The notes beneath the pieces are model-generated. The model did not search any database. It saw only the letters and a list, made by a program, of their open reading frames with translations, and was not told the origin of the DNA. From Capitulum mitella (taxonomy: Eukaryota; Arthropoda; Thecostraca; Pollicipedomorpha; Pollicipedidae), in contig CP099848.1 of NCBI GenBank assembly GCA_030062745.1, positions 2,881,501 through 2,945,500 on the forward strand: DNA of 64,000 nucleotides. Reading direction: 5' to 3'. A program made the position numbers and the translations under genes. Below are positions 34,834 through 47,300 of the stretch, piece after piece. Position 1 is the first letter of the stretch, and every line of letters begins with the position of its first letter.

Positions 34834-36450
34834 CCCCCAACATGACGCCTGTGCTGACATCCAATCCAGTTGTGAAAGAGGCCAGTAAACTTCAGAATAC
34901 CAAGGCTTAGAAGTCAGTGCTATTGATACGTTGATACATATCTGCGGTACTTGATCCCGAGACGTGAAATATTCCAAAAAATCCCTATTAATAATGGATA
35001 TAGGTCATATCCATACTCCGTATCGTATTTGTTATTCCTCGACAGTCGCATCACTTTTCCCTTACTGGAGTCCAAGGCAAGGAGAACTTCGATCCCTGAC
35101 GCCGAGGGAGCCGGCTTGGCGAGGGGCGAAATCCTGCGACCCGGCGAAAGTTTTTTGATGACGACCTGACAAGTGTCTACGACTGCAGCCGCGCACTCCT
35201 GCGCACTCGCACTCCTGTTGCCCCATGGGACAAAAAGAGTGCGCCTCATCAGCACCACACGAACGGCACTTAACGGACGCCGCCTGAAGTCTCGCCCTGC
35301 AGTGCAGAGAGCCTGTGTCTCTGCCCAGATGCCGATGAATGCTGCGCCGCCCGCTGATCGCCGTGCTGTTGGTCGCTGGGCAGAGCCCAGGCGCTGCACG
35401 TGGCTGAACGGACAGAAAGCAGCTCCATTTCTGGCCTGCTGGGTGAGCTCATCTCGTCTTCGCTCTGTTCTCTCCGCTTCTATGATCGCGTATCGGGTGG
35501 ATGTATGTGCCATGATGCGAACGATCGTCTCGTCAACTTATCTGCGTGAACGGTGATTGTAGAAATGGGCAATGCCGAATATGTTGAGATTTCTAAGGAG
35601 TAAGGCAGAGATGTCACGTCTTAAAACTAGGTAAAGGGGAGATAATACTTATTTTATATCATTTTAACCTGCCCCTGCCCCTCTCCTGTTTTGCTTAGTT
35701 TCGATAATAGCTCAAAGCAGCAAGGAGCGTTCATCATGGAAAAGACCATGTTGCCTTATGACCTTCCATAATTGCGCGTTAGATGGCGGTGGTGCCGACT
35801 AATTTGTAAGTAGATGACGCTGTCATTCCAATACAGCCAGCGAATTGACTGGTACTGAGTCTAGCAGATCTAGCCTGCATTTGTTTCTGCTATCCTTGTC
35901 AAAACAGTGGTTTGCATCCGGTGCAGACAAAATATACAACACGAATGGCATTATGGAGGGCCATCGCCGAAACACTCTTCACTACGCCGGGACTGACTGG
36001 GGTATTTCGCAAACCTTTCAGTTACAAGGAACCATTTTTACTCACAGCCTTTCTTGAGAAGCAATGCCATGATCTAGACCAATCAGACGAAAATCAATAG
36101 CCTGTCACCTTGAAGCCCCAGATACTCCCATGGATGGCTTTGAAGGTCACCGATGACGTCACAGTTAAATCAGAATCCTAACTGCGAATGGCGTTTTTTG
36201 CAAAGTTGTAGAACCATATCAGCAGAGCAAGATTGTCCGAACTGAATATGCATAGCACCAAGTGGGCTCATTTCGCCAATAATCCACTCAATAGCTCGCA
36301 GGTGAAGGTTTTCTTTTACTAGAAAACCACTTCAAAAGCGAATTTCATCGGAAGGCACTCAGCAAAGGGCAATGAATTTGTGTGCTTTAGACATCGAGTA
36401 AGGTTTTTAAATGTGCCTCCTGTACAGTGATGTCGGTTTGTATCCTTTTG
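34834..36450. other. Stretch without recognised genes
   Basis: Overlapping frames at about 34,920-35,550 (197 codons minus, 127 plus) are anonymous and oppose each other. No splice-consistent or family evidence supports either. Confidence 0.45.
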
Positions 36451-36459
36451 TGGCCATGG

Positions 36460-36625
36460 ACGTGAGAACGAGGGGAGAGCGGGCAGGGGCCACGACAACT
36501 CACTTTTGGGGAAATTTGGGGATCTGGGGAATTCTGGGGAAATTTGGGGAAATTTAACATCAGCCCTATGACGGAAAATATCTTTGACCCCACTTTTCTG
36601 GGTGCCCCTACGCCCCTATTTGCGG
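36460..36625. mobile_element. Dispersed short inverted-repeat element, copy 3
   Basis: GAGAACGAGGGG...CAGGGGCCACGAC then a GGGGAAATTTGGGG run, the shared core AATTTAACATCAGCCCTATG, and CCCCTACGCCCC. It abuts the Penelope-like remnant. Confidence 0.5.
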
Positions 36626-36659
36626 GAACATGGCCCCCTTATGTAGATCTTGGACGGCC

Positions 36660-37970
36660 AGCTATGTCACCAAAGAGATGGTGTCGCCATGGGGTCCCTC
36701 TTGATCCCATATTTGCATCATGCTATGTGGGGAAGGTAGCAGGCGACGCCTTCGACGCGACTGGCACGACTGACTTAAAATCAGACATCTACAGTCGCTA
36801 TGTCGACGACATTTTTGCTGATGTTTGCGACATGGACCATACACGAAAACTGCGACAGACATTCCAACAGATCTCTTGTCTTAAATTCACATACGAGATT
36901 AGCACGGACAGTACACTATTCTTTCTTCACGTACATATCGACGAGCGTGGCGGGACGTTCGGCGCCTCAGTACATCGGAAAGCCACTGATGATGGACACT
37001 GCATGACTGCTGACAGCGCATGTCCAGAAAGATACAAGCTTAGGGTCATTAAAGCATTCCTCCTGCATGCTTTCCGCAACTGTTCGGAAGGGATGTTACT
37101 CGAAGCGGTACTGAACAGGGTGAAACAAATTTTGGTAGATAATGGCTATTCTAACCAGTCGACGGACGCACATATCAAAAGGCACAAGGAGATGACGAGA
37201 AGTAATTACCCAACTCCAGATCGTAAACTGTGCATAAATCTGTTCTGCAAAAATCGGATGAAAGCCTCGTAGAAAATAAATGAAGACGTGATCAAGAACG
37301 TCATACGCAAAACTGTCAGTTGTAAGTCGTCGGATGACGAGCTTAAGCTCATCACATGCGATCAGAGCAGGACGGTACACAGCCTAGTGATGAAAAACAG
37401 CCGAACTAAAACACACAACACCCTGAAAAGCATCAATGTCGTACATCAGTTTTTCTTTTCGGACGAAGATTGCAGATATCGGCAGATGTGCTACATCGGT
37501 GCGACAATCACAGCTCTCTCTAGATCACTGACTATGCATTTGCATCACGGAGCTCTTGCTCAGCATTCACGACAACCACACAACAAAGACATCACGAGGA
37601 AAGCCCTTACTGACAACACCACGATACCCGTGACTGTGCAGATCACGCAGACGACCAATGATCCACGATCCACACGCTCTACGTATACAAAAACATGGTC
37701 TCTCCCTCAACGTTCAATTAAAATCATGTGTAATCCTGAGGCTGTGGGGTGATCCGTTGTAGTTCAGACAATCGGCGTGTCCTGTGCAGTGCACGTAGTG
37801 TGTGGCACCTATGTGTGATTGTTCTAAGCATGCTGATGACAACATGATTCTAAAAGTGTCTAAGTAATTACGACGCACGTGATACTTTGAAATTTCAAAC
37901 TTGCCTTTGCTAAGCCGTCCCGATAAATATTTATTCTGAAGATAAAAACGTATTTTTCGAAACGTCTTTG
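36660..37970 (+). pseudogene. 5'-truncated Penelope-like retroelement: RT and GIY-YIG remnant
   Basis: One frame runs to 37,752, broken once by TAG at 37270-37272. The first part carries reverse-transcriptase signatures: PLDPIFASCYVGKVAG, the catalytic RYVDDIF, LKFTYE, FFLHVHID and CPERYKLRVIKAFLLHAF. The second part carries CYIGATITALSRSLTMHL followed by spaced His and Asn residues, consistent with the GIY-YIG endonuclease that follows the RT in Penelope-like elements. The N-terminal RT motifs are missing, so it is a 5'-truncated dead copy. A 3' untranslated stretch rich in GATAAA and CGAAACG extends to about 37,970. The order RT then GIY-YIG excludes ordinary LINEs. Confidence 0.85.
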
Positions 37971-38127
37971 TACCGTCTATAATATATGAGTGGCTTTATA
38001 AATGACATCGTAACTTTCAACGACACGGAAAGCAACGGCCCGAATCACCGAAAAAAAAACTGAGGAAACTGGCGGTAGCCGAAACAATGTGCACCCACAC
38101 AGATATAAAATTACGCCCTTGACAGCG

Positions 38128-38275
38128 TAAGCGTAGGAACGGGCGGGGGGTCCGTGGGTGCTATGGTACCCCGCTTTCCGAGAATGCTGAATATTAACCC
38201 TATGGTGATTCATGGAAAGAATCGACTCCAAAATAGGTTTTGGCTGCCTCACTTTCCGAGACGTTCCTACACCGA
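38128..38275. mobile_element. Dispersed short inverted-repeat element, copy 4
   Basis: Starts AGCGTAGGAACGGGC, ends with the near-inverse ACGTTCCTACACC; core ATATTAACCCTATGGTGATTCA. Family members lie near 12.8, 26.4 and 36.5 kb. Confidence 0.6.
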
Positions 38276-40481
38276 TGCCTGACAGCATGGACAAATTACA
38301 AGAAATGGTAACTTTGAAAATGTTAATGGAAATGGTAACCCTGCTAACTTTGAAAATGGTCTTGCACTGACTATTACCAGTGTCTGGAGTGGAGCCTAAG
38401 AAAAGACCTGGAGCCTGGTTTCTGTCTGAAAAGTCGAGCATGATTAATAATATCTCATACGAATATCATGTGGTATCCGCCATAAAACGTGTAGCACACA
38501 TCCAGCTGATTTCCTAGTGCAATTTCTGCTCATAGATGGCAGCTCCATCCCTAGCAACAGTTTGTTGTCGTTAGAATCCACGTGACAACAGTTGACATTT
38601 GATTTCGCGGGCGTTGGTAGTGGTTAGCCACAGCGCTTGTCAAAATTACAGCCTTGCCTAAATTGTCAGTTTACTTCTCTTCCTGGTGAAACTCTTCGCG
38701 GTTTAAACGGTAAGCCATCTTTTATAACTGATAGTTTTGTGTTTTCTGTACATCAAAGTCGTAAGGCTACGATCGTCACCTGTTGGCAAAGCCACATTGT
38801 GTTTTTGGGAGAAAGATTAGCCATGTAGGTGTTACTAAAGCGTTTAGAAATAATTTTTTTGCGTAAATAGGGAATAGGAGGCCAACAGCTATGGAGCCTG
38901 GGTGGAATGTCGACTCCTGGATACCATGAACCTTAGGAACCCCGTTTTACCAGTTCTTTTCGCATGAAATGAGTGCATTTTATCTCTAAGCTAAGTTGTC
39001 AATAATCAGTGAGCACAGTAAAATTACTGTTGACATCGAAACAAGTCAATCTTAGTGTCAGACTCAATTAGCTGCTTTATTTCGCGACAAGATTCAGCAG
39101 TCTGTCATCTTCTTTGCCCTCCTGTGCAGTAAACTCTGCCGCAATGGCCACCTTTTAGTCTGCTCGTCCAATGTTTGTTAGCGAAGCTGCAGCATGGGGG
39201 TTAACGTGTACTTCTCCAACTTGCTGTAACTTGCCTGAATGTTTGAACCAGCCTTACTTCCGAGGGTCTCCTCGTTAAGAATTCCTAGAGCTTCATCTTT
39301 ATGTAACGTAAGGGACATGTGAATGTTTCTTGACCGGCTTCACTCTGATGGTTAAAAAATAGGCATTACGCTTGAAAAGCATTGGGGGAAGGGGGCATAT
39401 GGTGTTAATGCGTCTTTGAGAAGCTTCATTGGATAACCATCGTCCGATATAAAGCAGTCACATGGCCAAAGAGGATCGCTAGTATGACTAAATCCTTTTC
39501 GTGGAGAAAGATGCTGCGATGTTGTGTGGTATTTATGATGAATTCATGGCGAACGAAATGTGCTGGAAGGTGTAGATGTTAGTTTCACTGAGTCACCGGT
39601 GTTCTTACAAGAAGACAAGTTGCACGCATTCAGCAGTGCATTTCTTAAGATGGATACTATATGGCACGAGTGCCGTCATGGAACGTTTAGTGGGGGAACG
39701 CACTGGCAGATCCGGTCCTAACATTCCCCCAAATCCTGATTCTCCTCGGCTTTGGGTCACCTTATTTCAAGACTGCAGGAAACAATCGGCGATGTTTGAC
39801 ATCATGAATGACTTCAAAACATCATGAAACCAGAACAGAGAAGTGTAAAGGATTTTGGTAGGAAATAGCAGACAAGAGTTAGAAATGTGGGTGGCATGAA
39901 ATATGTTTTGGATTTGACAATGGAGCCTATTGAATGCAGAAGCGCGTAACAGATATCTGGAGGCGTTTAATCCCTTTAGAAACCTTCACAATGTGCTAGA
40001 AATTCTAATCAGACTTTCAAAACCAAGACACCATCGAATGTTCAATGATATCCCGACATTTCTGATCTCCGAGTTTTGGTAAATAGGAACAGAACGTATC
40101 TTTATCCTGTACTGATGTCGATTTGCCCCTGCGTCATATAACATGTACTAATGATACATGGTCCAATGTTTGCGTGCGCAATGCAAGTACCAGTAGTACA
40201 TGCTTCGTTTGAAAAGCAGTGCTACAAAGAATTGCATTTTGTGACTCATGTATTAACCTTACGTGTTTTTTTTTGTGGTGTGCCCGATCTCTGTCTTGCG
40301 CCATTTAACGGACCCCTCCTCGTAAAGGGTGTGATTGTGTCATCGTGCGTTGTGTTGTATCATGAGAATGCAGAGCGTTAAGCCGTGTTCTAGATGCTTC
40401 AACATGTGAGGTACATTATGGAAACATTGTTGAATTGGTGACCGAACAACACAATTCGTCGCATTTTCCCCCGTTTTTCAG
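38276..40481. other. Upstream region of KIF17
   Basis: No coding sequence recognised. A possible non-coding first exon ends at donor AAACG|GTAAGC (gt at 38710-38711), with a CCATCCCTAGCAAC motif about 150 bp upstream. The rest has short unsupported frames. Confidence 0.4.
38549..38564 (+). promoter_or_regulatory. Possible RFX X-box half-site upstream of KIF17
   Basis: CTCCATCCCTAGCAAC contains a perfect right half (AGCAAC) and a weak left half of the RFX X-box. X-boxes drive ciliary genes, and KIF17 is one. It lies 2.7 kb before the ATG, near a possible first-exon donor. Chance occurrence is quite possible. Confidence 0.25.
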
Positions 40482-40653
40482 ATTCGTTGGAGAGAACCAA
40501 AGCTCGTAACTGCCATGTAACAGCAGGGAGCCTGCAGCGTCACTGCCTCACCCATCAGACATGTTTCGTTGGATCGGTCCCGGACAGCTCAGAGGACTTT
40601 CTGAACCGATCCTTGCTTCATCACGTCCCCTGCTGCCGCCATTGTAACGAAAG
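40482..40653 (+). other. Candidate 5' non-coding exon of KIF17
   Basis: A strong acceptor (cccccgtttttcag ending at 40,481) and a donor GAAAG|GTGGGT (gt at 40654-40655) bound 172 nt. The next acceptor in the same direction is 41,217, just before the KIF17 start codon. It has no convincing protein content. Confidence 0.4.
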
Positions 40654-41235
40654 GTGGGTTTGTGCTTCTGGGGCGTTTTTGCTCCAAATCCGCTCCAAAT
40701 TTTAAATTACATAACGGCTGCATACGACAAGAGTACGCTGAGACATGATACTTGACTGTCATCCTGATGCTGTTTTCTCTTAGGCTCTATCAGAAAGCGT
40801 TTTGCCCTGCCTTGTTGAGTTGTAAGCTCTTATTGTCAGTTATACCTTTATTGCCGAAACTTCCGCAGTCAGCAGTGAGCACTTGTGTCCGAAACTTTTT
40901 TGGCGGGCATCTCGTTTGTTGGCTATGCGTATACCGCTGCTGCGCCAGTGATATCACTTGCTAGGCGATTCAGAAACTTAATGTAGTTAAAATGCGTCGG
41001 ACGCCAACGCTCCACTTTCTTGTTCGGGGTTTTAGTTCTTGGCATAATGCCACTCTTCTACGTTTTTTTTACGAAGCACTGGAATTATTTTGGTCTGTCT
41101 TTCACGCACTTGTGGCGCAATTGCGGCTTATCATCGGAATACTCAGTGCAGACAACAGGTCCGCGGGGCCGTCGTTACTGTTTCTCCAAGGCATCCCGAC
41201 TAAAGCTGTGCTTTCAGGTTGTATGGCTGCGAAGG

Positions 41236-41307
41236 ATGGCGGAATCAGTCAAGGTGCTGGTACGATGTCGTCCAATGAACGCTCGAGAGAAGGGCCTCAA
41301 CTGCGAG
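41236..41307 (+). CDS. KIF17: KIF17 exon 1 (coding)
   Basis: Twenty-four codons: [16 protein letters not shown], the first strand of the kinesin motor. Donor GAG|GTGAGA, phase 0. An acceptor (gctttcag) 18 nt before the ATG implies an upstream non-coding exon. Upstream in-frame sequence is not kinesin-like. Confidence 0.93.
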
Positions 41308-44300
41308 GTGAGACCGGTGGAGCAGGATCAGGACGACAGGCTGAAGTTCGGGGCACAACATAAGCTGAGCAGTGACGTGGGTGAACTGGTAACAGGTGCA
41401 GACTGAACCAGTTGTAAAGTTCTGCGGTCGTTACCAGGCTCAGGTGGTGTACACCGATGACAGGGCCACTCAAAATGTCATTGCACGAAGGTGCCGAGAT
41501 TGTCACTAGCAGTGAAACAGTTTGAATGCCAAGTGGCGGACTAGTGGTTCTGAAACTGACCACGGGGTGCAAAAATACCCACACCTGTGTCCATTGTGCA
41601 ATCAGAAACCTTCACGTTGTGAATCAATTGCTTTGCTGTTTTATGACAGCCCTAGTCTGCCTAATACTTTTACTCACATATTTCATGTTAACTCTATAGG
41701 GCTCTTAAGGCTTCCAGTTTGACTAACGAAACTGCGTTTTTTTCGCGATTCAAATCAGCAAGCTCTATATCTTCTTATGGCCAGCTATATTTTTGCTGGG
41801 CCTGACGTATTACGATTCCCGGTAAATGCCATTGCCAGCTAATGATTCATTCACATTCGTCTCCCCGGCCCACAAACGCCGGCGGGCTGTGTCCGGACTG
41901 CGTGCGGCGGCCGTATATTGTTAGGATCCTCGGGCGGCGGACTCTAGCGTCCGACAGCGCGGCAATGACACAGCCGCGCCACTATTGGCAACGCCATCGA
42001 TCCCCGCCACGATAAACAGCATCCATTTTGAATGGGTTCCGGCGAGCGCGGCGGACCTCGACCCCGTGCGGGGCCGTGACCTTTGTCGCGACGACCGTGC
42101 TGCCGTAAACTGAATAGTACTCTTTTTATGGGTGCTTGGGATTGATGGTGAGGCCTTGCTGCGCCACGCATGAGCGTGTCGTGTTGGAGGGCGTCCGGTC
42201 GATCCGTGCACGGTTGATGCGAACTTGGGATTTCCATTACGCATTGGCCTGGTTTTCCGGCACCAGTGCGTGCTACTCTAGCGTTGGATTCCTTGTTACA
42301 TGAGAATCGTTCATAAGATATGAATTAGTACGTCGCACGCAAACGTCAAGGAGCCTGGCTTTGGTAGAGCGTTCATAGGAACCCATATGACTGTAATCTC
42401 TTGCGACTGTGGATCCGCCAGTTGACAGAAGACGCGCGAATTACCAGAGATGTGCTCCTGAAATTTCACGGGAAAGCGTTGTCTCAGAGCGAATGATCTG
42501 ATTTCAGCACAGATCAGTGTTTGTTCTTCGAAACAAAACAGCGCTGTTGCGTATGAGCATTTTCCATTTATTTCCATTTAATTACATCCACCATTAATTT
42601 CTTGAGAAGTGGTTCTGTGGATTCTGGGGTCAGAACTGCATGGGACGACTAAACGTAGCGCGTGTCACGCGCAGACCCAAGGGACTCAAAAGAGGTCCCA
42701 AAGGGCTTGAGGTTCGCAGGGTTTCTATGGAAATGTGACGGGTCCCTGATGCTGTCAGGGGGCCTCTGGGTTGGGTTACATGACCCCTTAGACGCAAAGA
42801 AGGGCCCCTGAAGCTCCTAAAGGCCCCTCAGCCCACAACAGGGCTCCGACACGGCACATTGCCCCTGATACCACCAAAGGCGTCACGGGGCCCCCGTTAC
42901 GGCCAAGATGAGGACAGAGTTCTTAAGACGGCATAGCGGCCCTTGTAATGTCTTGCGGGTCCCGAATGGGTTTTACGGACCTGTGTGGAAAGCCGAAGAT
43001 TCCTGATGCAGTCAGAGGGCTTCCGGGAAGGTTTATGAGACCCTGAGACGACGAGATGGCTCCTAAGATGAATAGTAGGGCCTCTGAACTTTCCAAGGGT
43101 CCCTGGGACCTCAGGAAGGGCCTCAAAACGGCAAGGAGTCCATGAGACCGCGAAAAGTGCCAGTAAGGCCACGAGGCAACAAGAACTTAAGAGGGTGTCT
43201 AGCATGGCATAAGGAGATCCTGGCCAGCCAGAGAGGCCTCCTGGACAGCGATTCATCAAGGACCTTCTCAACCTTCAGAGGGGCCCCAAATGGGCTACAA
43301 TGGTTGTTTTGGGAAGCCAAGGGATTCTTGATGCAGTCAGGGGGGCCCAGGGAAGATCAGGCGGGCCCTGAGACGGCAAGATGGACCGCTACACGGCAGA
43401 TGGCCCCCGAGACGGGCAGAAACGCCAGAGGGCCCTGTGAGGCAAACACAATAAGATAACCTCTGAGAAAGTATGATGGGGATCCTGGGCGGCCAGAGCG
43501 CCTCCGATTATATTAGGCGGTCTCTTGGCACGGAACAGGTCTCCCTGAGACTGCCTGTGACGTTCCTGAAACTCCAGCAAAGGCCCCTGATACGGCTAGA
43601 CCTTAGGACCTTAAGACTGCCAGATATACCCCATGTAACAGAGGAAGACCCTTGTTACAGCCATTGAGACCACCAGGGACATTCAGAGAGCCTTTGACAC
43701 TGCACAGGGGCCCGAGAAATCGCCAAAAGGTCTTTTGTAACTGCCAGAGGGCCCATAAGAGGGCAGAAATGCTTCCACAGAGACGACAAGACGGGCCACC
43801 TAGGACAACAGGTGGTTCTCTGAGACTGCTAGAGAGGGACTTTTGGGACAGCTAACGAACAGTGTCTAGCAATAGGGGCCTCCTGAGACGACCAGAGGGT
43901 CCCTGAAACTACTAAAGCTTGAGACGTCTAGACAGGTTCTGAAACGTCCTTAGGGCCTAGATCATTGCCAGAGAGTTATAGCGGACCCTAGTTACTGTTT
44001 GAGGGGCTCCATAGGCGGCAGAAGTTCCCCAGGGACGACAGCAGGGAACCCACAATAGTTTAAGTGTCCCTGAAACGGCAAGATGGACCCATGAAGCTCC
44101 CCAAGGTGTCCCTGAAACCGCTAAAAGGAGCGTCTGAGACATCCCGAGGGAGACGTGAAACTGTAAAAGGAACCTGAGACCATTTGAGGACCCCGACACG
44201 GCAGAAGGCCCGACACCACCAAAAGCGCCCCTGTAAATGCAAGAGGGAGCCTAAGCTAAGCCAGAAAAAAATATCTCCAGGAACTTCGAGAGTGTAGAGG

Positions 44301-47300
44301 GTAGATGGGCTCCTGGACAAGGTACAGACAAGACATTTCAAATAGAGGGAGGACTCAGCCGCCTAAAATCCCTCCGTTGTCATGTTTTTGGCACCTTTTG
44401 AAGTGAAACAAAACGCAGGATTTTCCCAAATAAGGTGTCGCGCTTGATTTTCTTGTTTTTTATATGGTAAAAAACGCCCAGTTACATCAAATATTTTCTC
44501 CTGAACTTGAGCAAACCAACGTTTTTTGTATCTGAAGAGCAAAAAAATGGCGGGTGGGCCGGGAGGGGGGCCCGCGCTGACCCTTCCCCCTTGGCGAAAT
44601 CCTGGATCCGCTCCTGGTCCGTGGCTGTTCCCAGTCTAACCTTTCGTCAATATTCAAGGCTTTTAGCTCATTCTTGAACACTTCATCCTTTTCAATGACC
44701 ATCAAGCACCTCTGCCAATAAGACCTTTCTGTTCCGAAGATCAGACAGTTTTATGAGTACCCTATGATATTAATTGTGTCATATGTTCCTACAGCTGTCA
44801 GCTACCGGGAGTTTCAGATGAGCGTACCACCGTACCAATGTAACGGGCGGCGCCATTCATGGACCGGGCGCCTCCAGCACCATTATGACCGTGCCGATGA
44901 TATCGCGCGGCGGCCGCGACCCTGGCCGTCCTCTGTCCGCCGTGCACGCCCTCGGGCGATTACGCCCCGTGCATGGCAGTGCACGATCGACCGGCACCAT
45001 CGATTGTCGTCTGTTGTTGGTCGGCGCGGTCGGGAGCGGGCGCCGCTATTCATCGGTAGCCCCGGCGACGGCCGGACGCGACGGCACGCGCATTGCCGGC
45101 TTCCCTCGCTGAGTCTGGCCTCCGTTCACGACCCGGCCGCTCGTTCCAGGGGAGAAAAAGCGCGCTGTTGGCCGTCAGCTGTCCGTTGTTTGTCGCCGTT
45201 ACGGAGCTGCTGTTATTTTTGATGGCGGTTGGCTGTATGGTCCTGTTGTCCGTTCCCTGCTCCCCGGCCCGCCATCAGGCCGTTGCTCTTCGTAATGCCA
45301 CCATCCGCACTGGTTGGGCCCAGAATAGCGTTGAGCCTGTTGTTTATAACAGGCTGGATGGCGAATCGCATTCTGACATGCCGGTGCTCAAAGCCTGACC
45401 AAATGCTTATTCATTTTTCGAAAAAAAAACATGCATGAGCAGTTTGTTTTATCCGGGAAATCTGAATTTATTAGACGTTTTCGAAAAGCTTCCAGAGGCC
45501 ATCTACATTCCCAGTCCTGACATACCCAGGGAGCTCATTACACCCTCGCGCCAGTTTCGCGTGCCGATGTTTTGTGGGAACACCTAATTTGCCGGTCCCA
45601 CCGAGCATTATATTAGTGTGTCTCTGTAGTTAGCTCCCGTTGTCATTTCGGCTGGGAAATAACCGAGACGATGACGAAGTTGAAGAGACGTTATCATTGA
45701 CTAATCACATTTTGCCTCTCCTCCGAGGATGGGTGGACGGCGGTCTACCATGTTTTGTACAGCCTCGGGAAGAGCTGGCGTGTCCTGCACTGACCATGTT
45801 GACGAGACCGCCGCCCTCCAGGTCTGCGTCTTCATGGACCCCAGCGTGATGCAGGTCAGCATCAACAACCCCGGCGACAAGAACGCGCCGCCCAAAACGT
45901 TCACCTTCGACGGCGTCTACTACATGGACTCCATCACGGAGAACATCTACAAGGACATGGCGTACCCGCTGGTGGAGGGCACGCTGGAGGGCTACAACGG
46001 CACCATCTTCGCCTACGGCCAGACCGGCTGCGGCAAGTCCTTCTCCATGCAGGGTATTCCCGACCCGCCCACTCAGGTGGGCCTGATTCCGAGGGCCTTC
46101 GCGCACATCTTCGACGCCACGTCCACCGCGGAGGAGACCAAGTACCTGGTGAGCGCGCAAAATGTTTGCTGGTATCAAAACTGTGCGTCTGCGTTAGGCT
46201 GCACGGTTAAAGAGAATTGTCAGTCTTGAATGAATGCGTGTTTTAAATTAAGAAACCAGGTTTTAGCATGCAGCCTTAGGACAGACTTGTAAAGGATCAA
46301 ATCATAATCAATTTTGATTCACCGGCTATTTTCGTGAATCAAAATCAGAATCGATTCACTATTTGGCAATTGTGGATCAAAGTCAGAATCAGAATTGCCT
46401 TTGGTTGAAAAATCAGAATTGAATATATCCACAAAAGTGGTGGGAATCAGTTTCCTGATCCTGATTCAGCTGAATACATGCTTTGTTTACGTAATCATTG
46501 AGACAGTCGCACCGGTGGAGCCAAAGGGGGTCCTGGGGGCCCGGGCCCCCCCTTAGGCCTACATTTTCTGTGAAAACCATTGGCCATCCTCTTCCCAACA
46601 AGTGGTTTTCATATGATTTCAGTTCACAGTGAGCCCCAGCCCCCCCTTAACCCGTCCCCGACTGGGGGCAGTTGACTGCCCCCCTGGGGTTTTTCTGAGA
46701 TTGCGAGAGAACGAACAAACACAGAGTCACGAGACTTTGTGTACCTTTTGCTCCATCAATTTTGCATCTCGTGTCAAGATTTTGACTTTAGGTCAGGTCA
46801 GGTGCCTGGCCTAAGTCAGGTCAAAGGGACCTATGTCCAAAAAAGTTTAGCGCCCTGTAACTTCTTTGCAAAACGAGATATCTCAATAATACTTTCAGTG
46901 ATTAGTGATCGTGATAGATGCAACAAATCTGCTATCTCAGATTTTTCGGAATTTTCCGAGTCATTGACCTAAGGTCAAACCCATTTTTAAGACATGTCGT
47001 TGTTTTTTCGGAAATTGACGGAATATTTCAAAACCTTTTTAGTGTGGATTGAAGCAGACATCTAGTTACCGTCATTGGGCAAAGTATCAATGACTTCCAG
47101 CCATTGACCTGAGGTCAGGTCACGAATAACTGAAGTGAGCCAAAATGTGTCACCGTCAAAATCGGCGATGAGTTATTCAGAATGGGTAGAAAATGACAGA
47201 ACTAGTTTGCACATACGTATGTAATACTAGGAAGCTCAAAAAAGTTTGAAAAAGTAGCATATTTTGCAAATAAACAGGCTCTCGCCAATAAAGCTCCGCC

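Noticed and set aside
34920..35556. Opposed frames of 197 and 127 codons
   Set aside because: No domain, no splice support, and both strands equally open; nothing favours a gene.
41020..41235. In-frame N-terminal extension of KIF17
   Set aside because: Not kinesin-like, and an acceptor at 41,217 plus a strong start context at 41,236 fit the family start.
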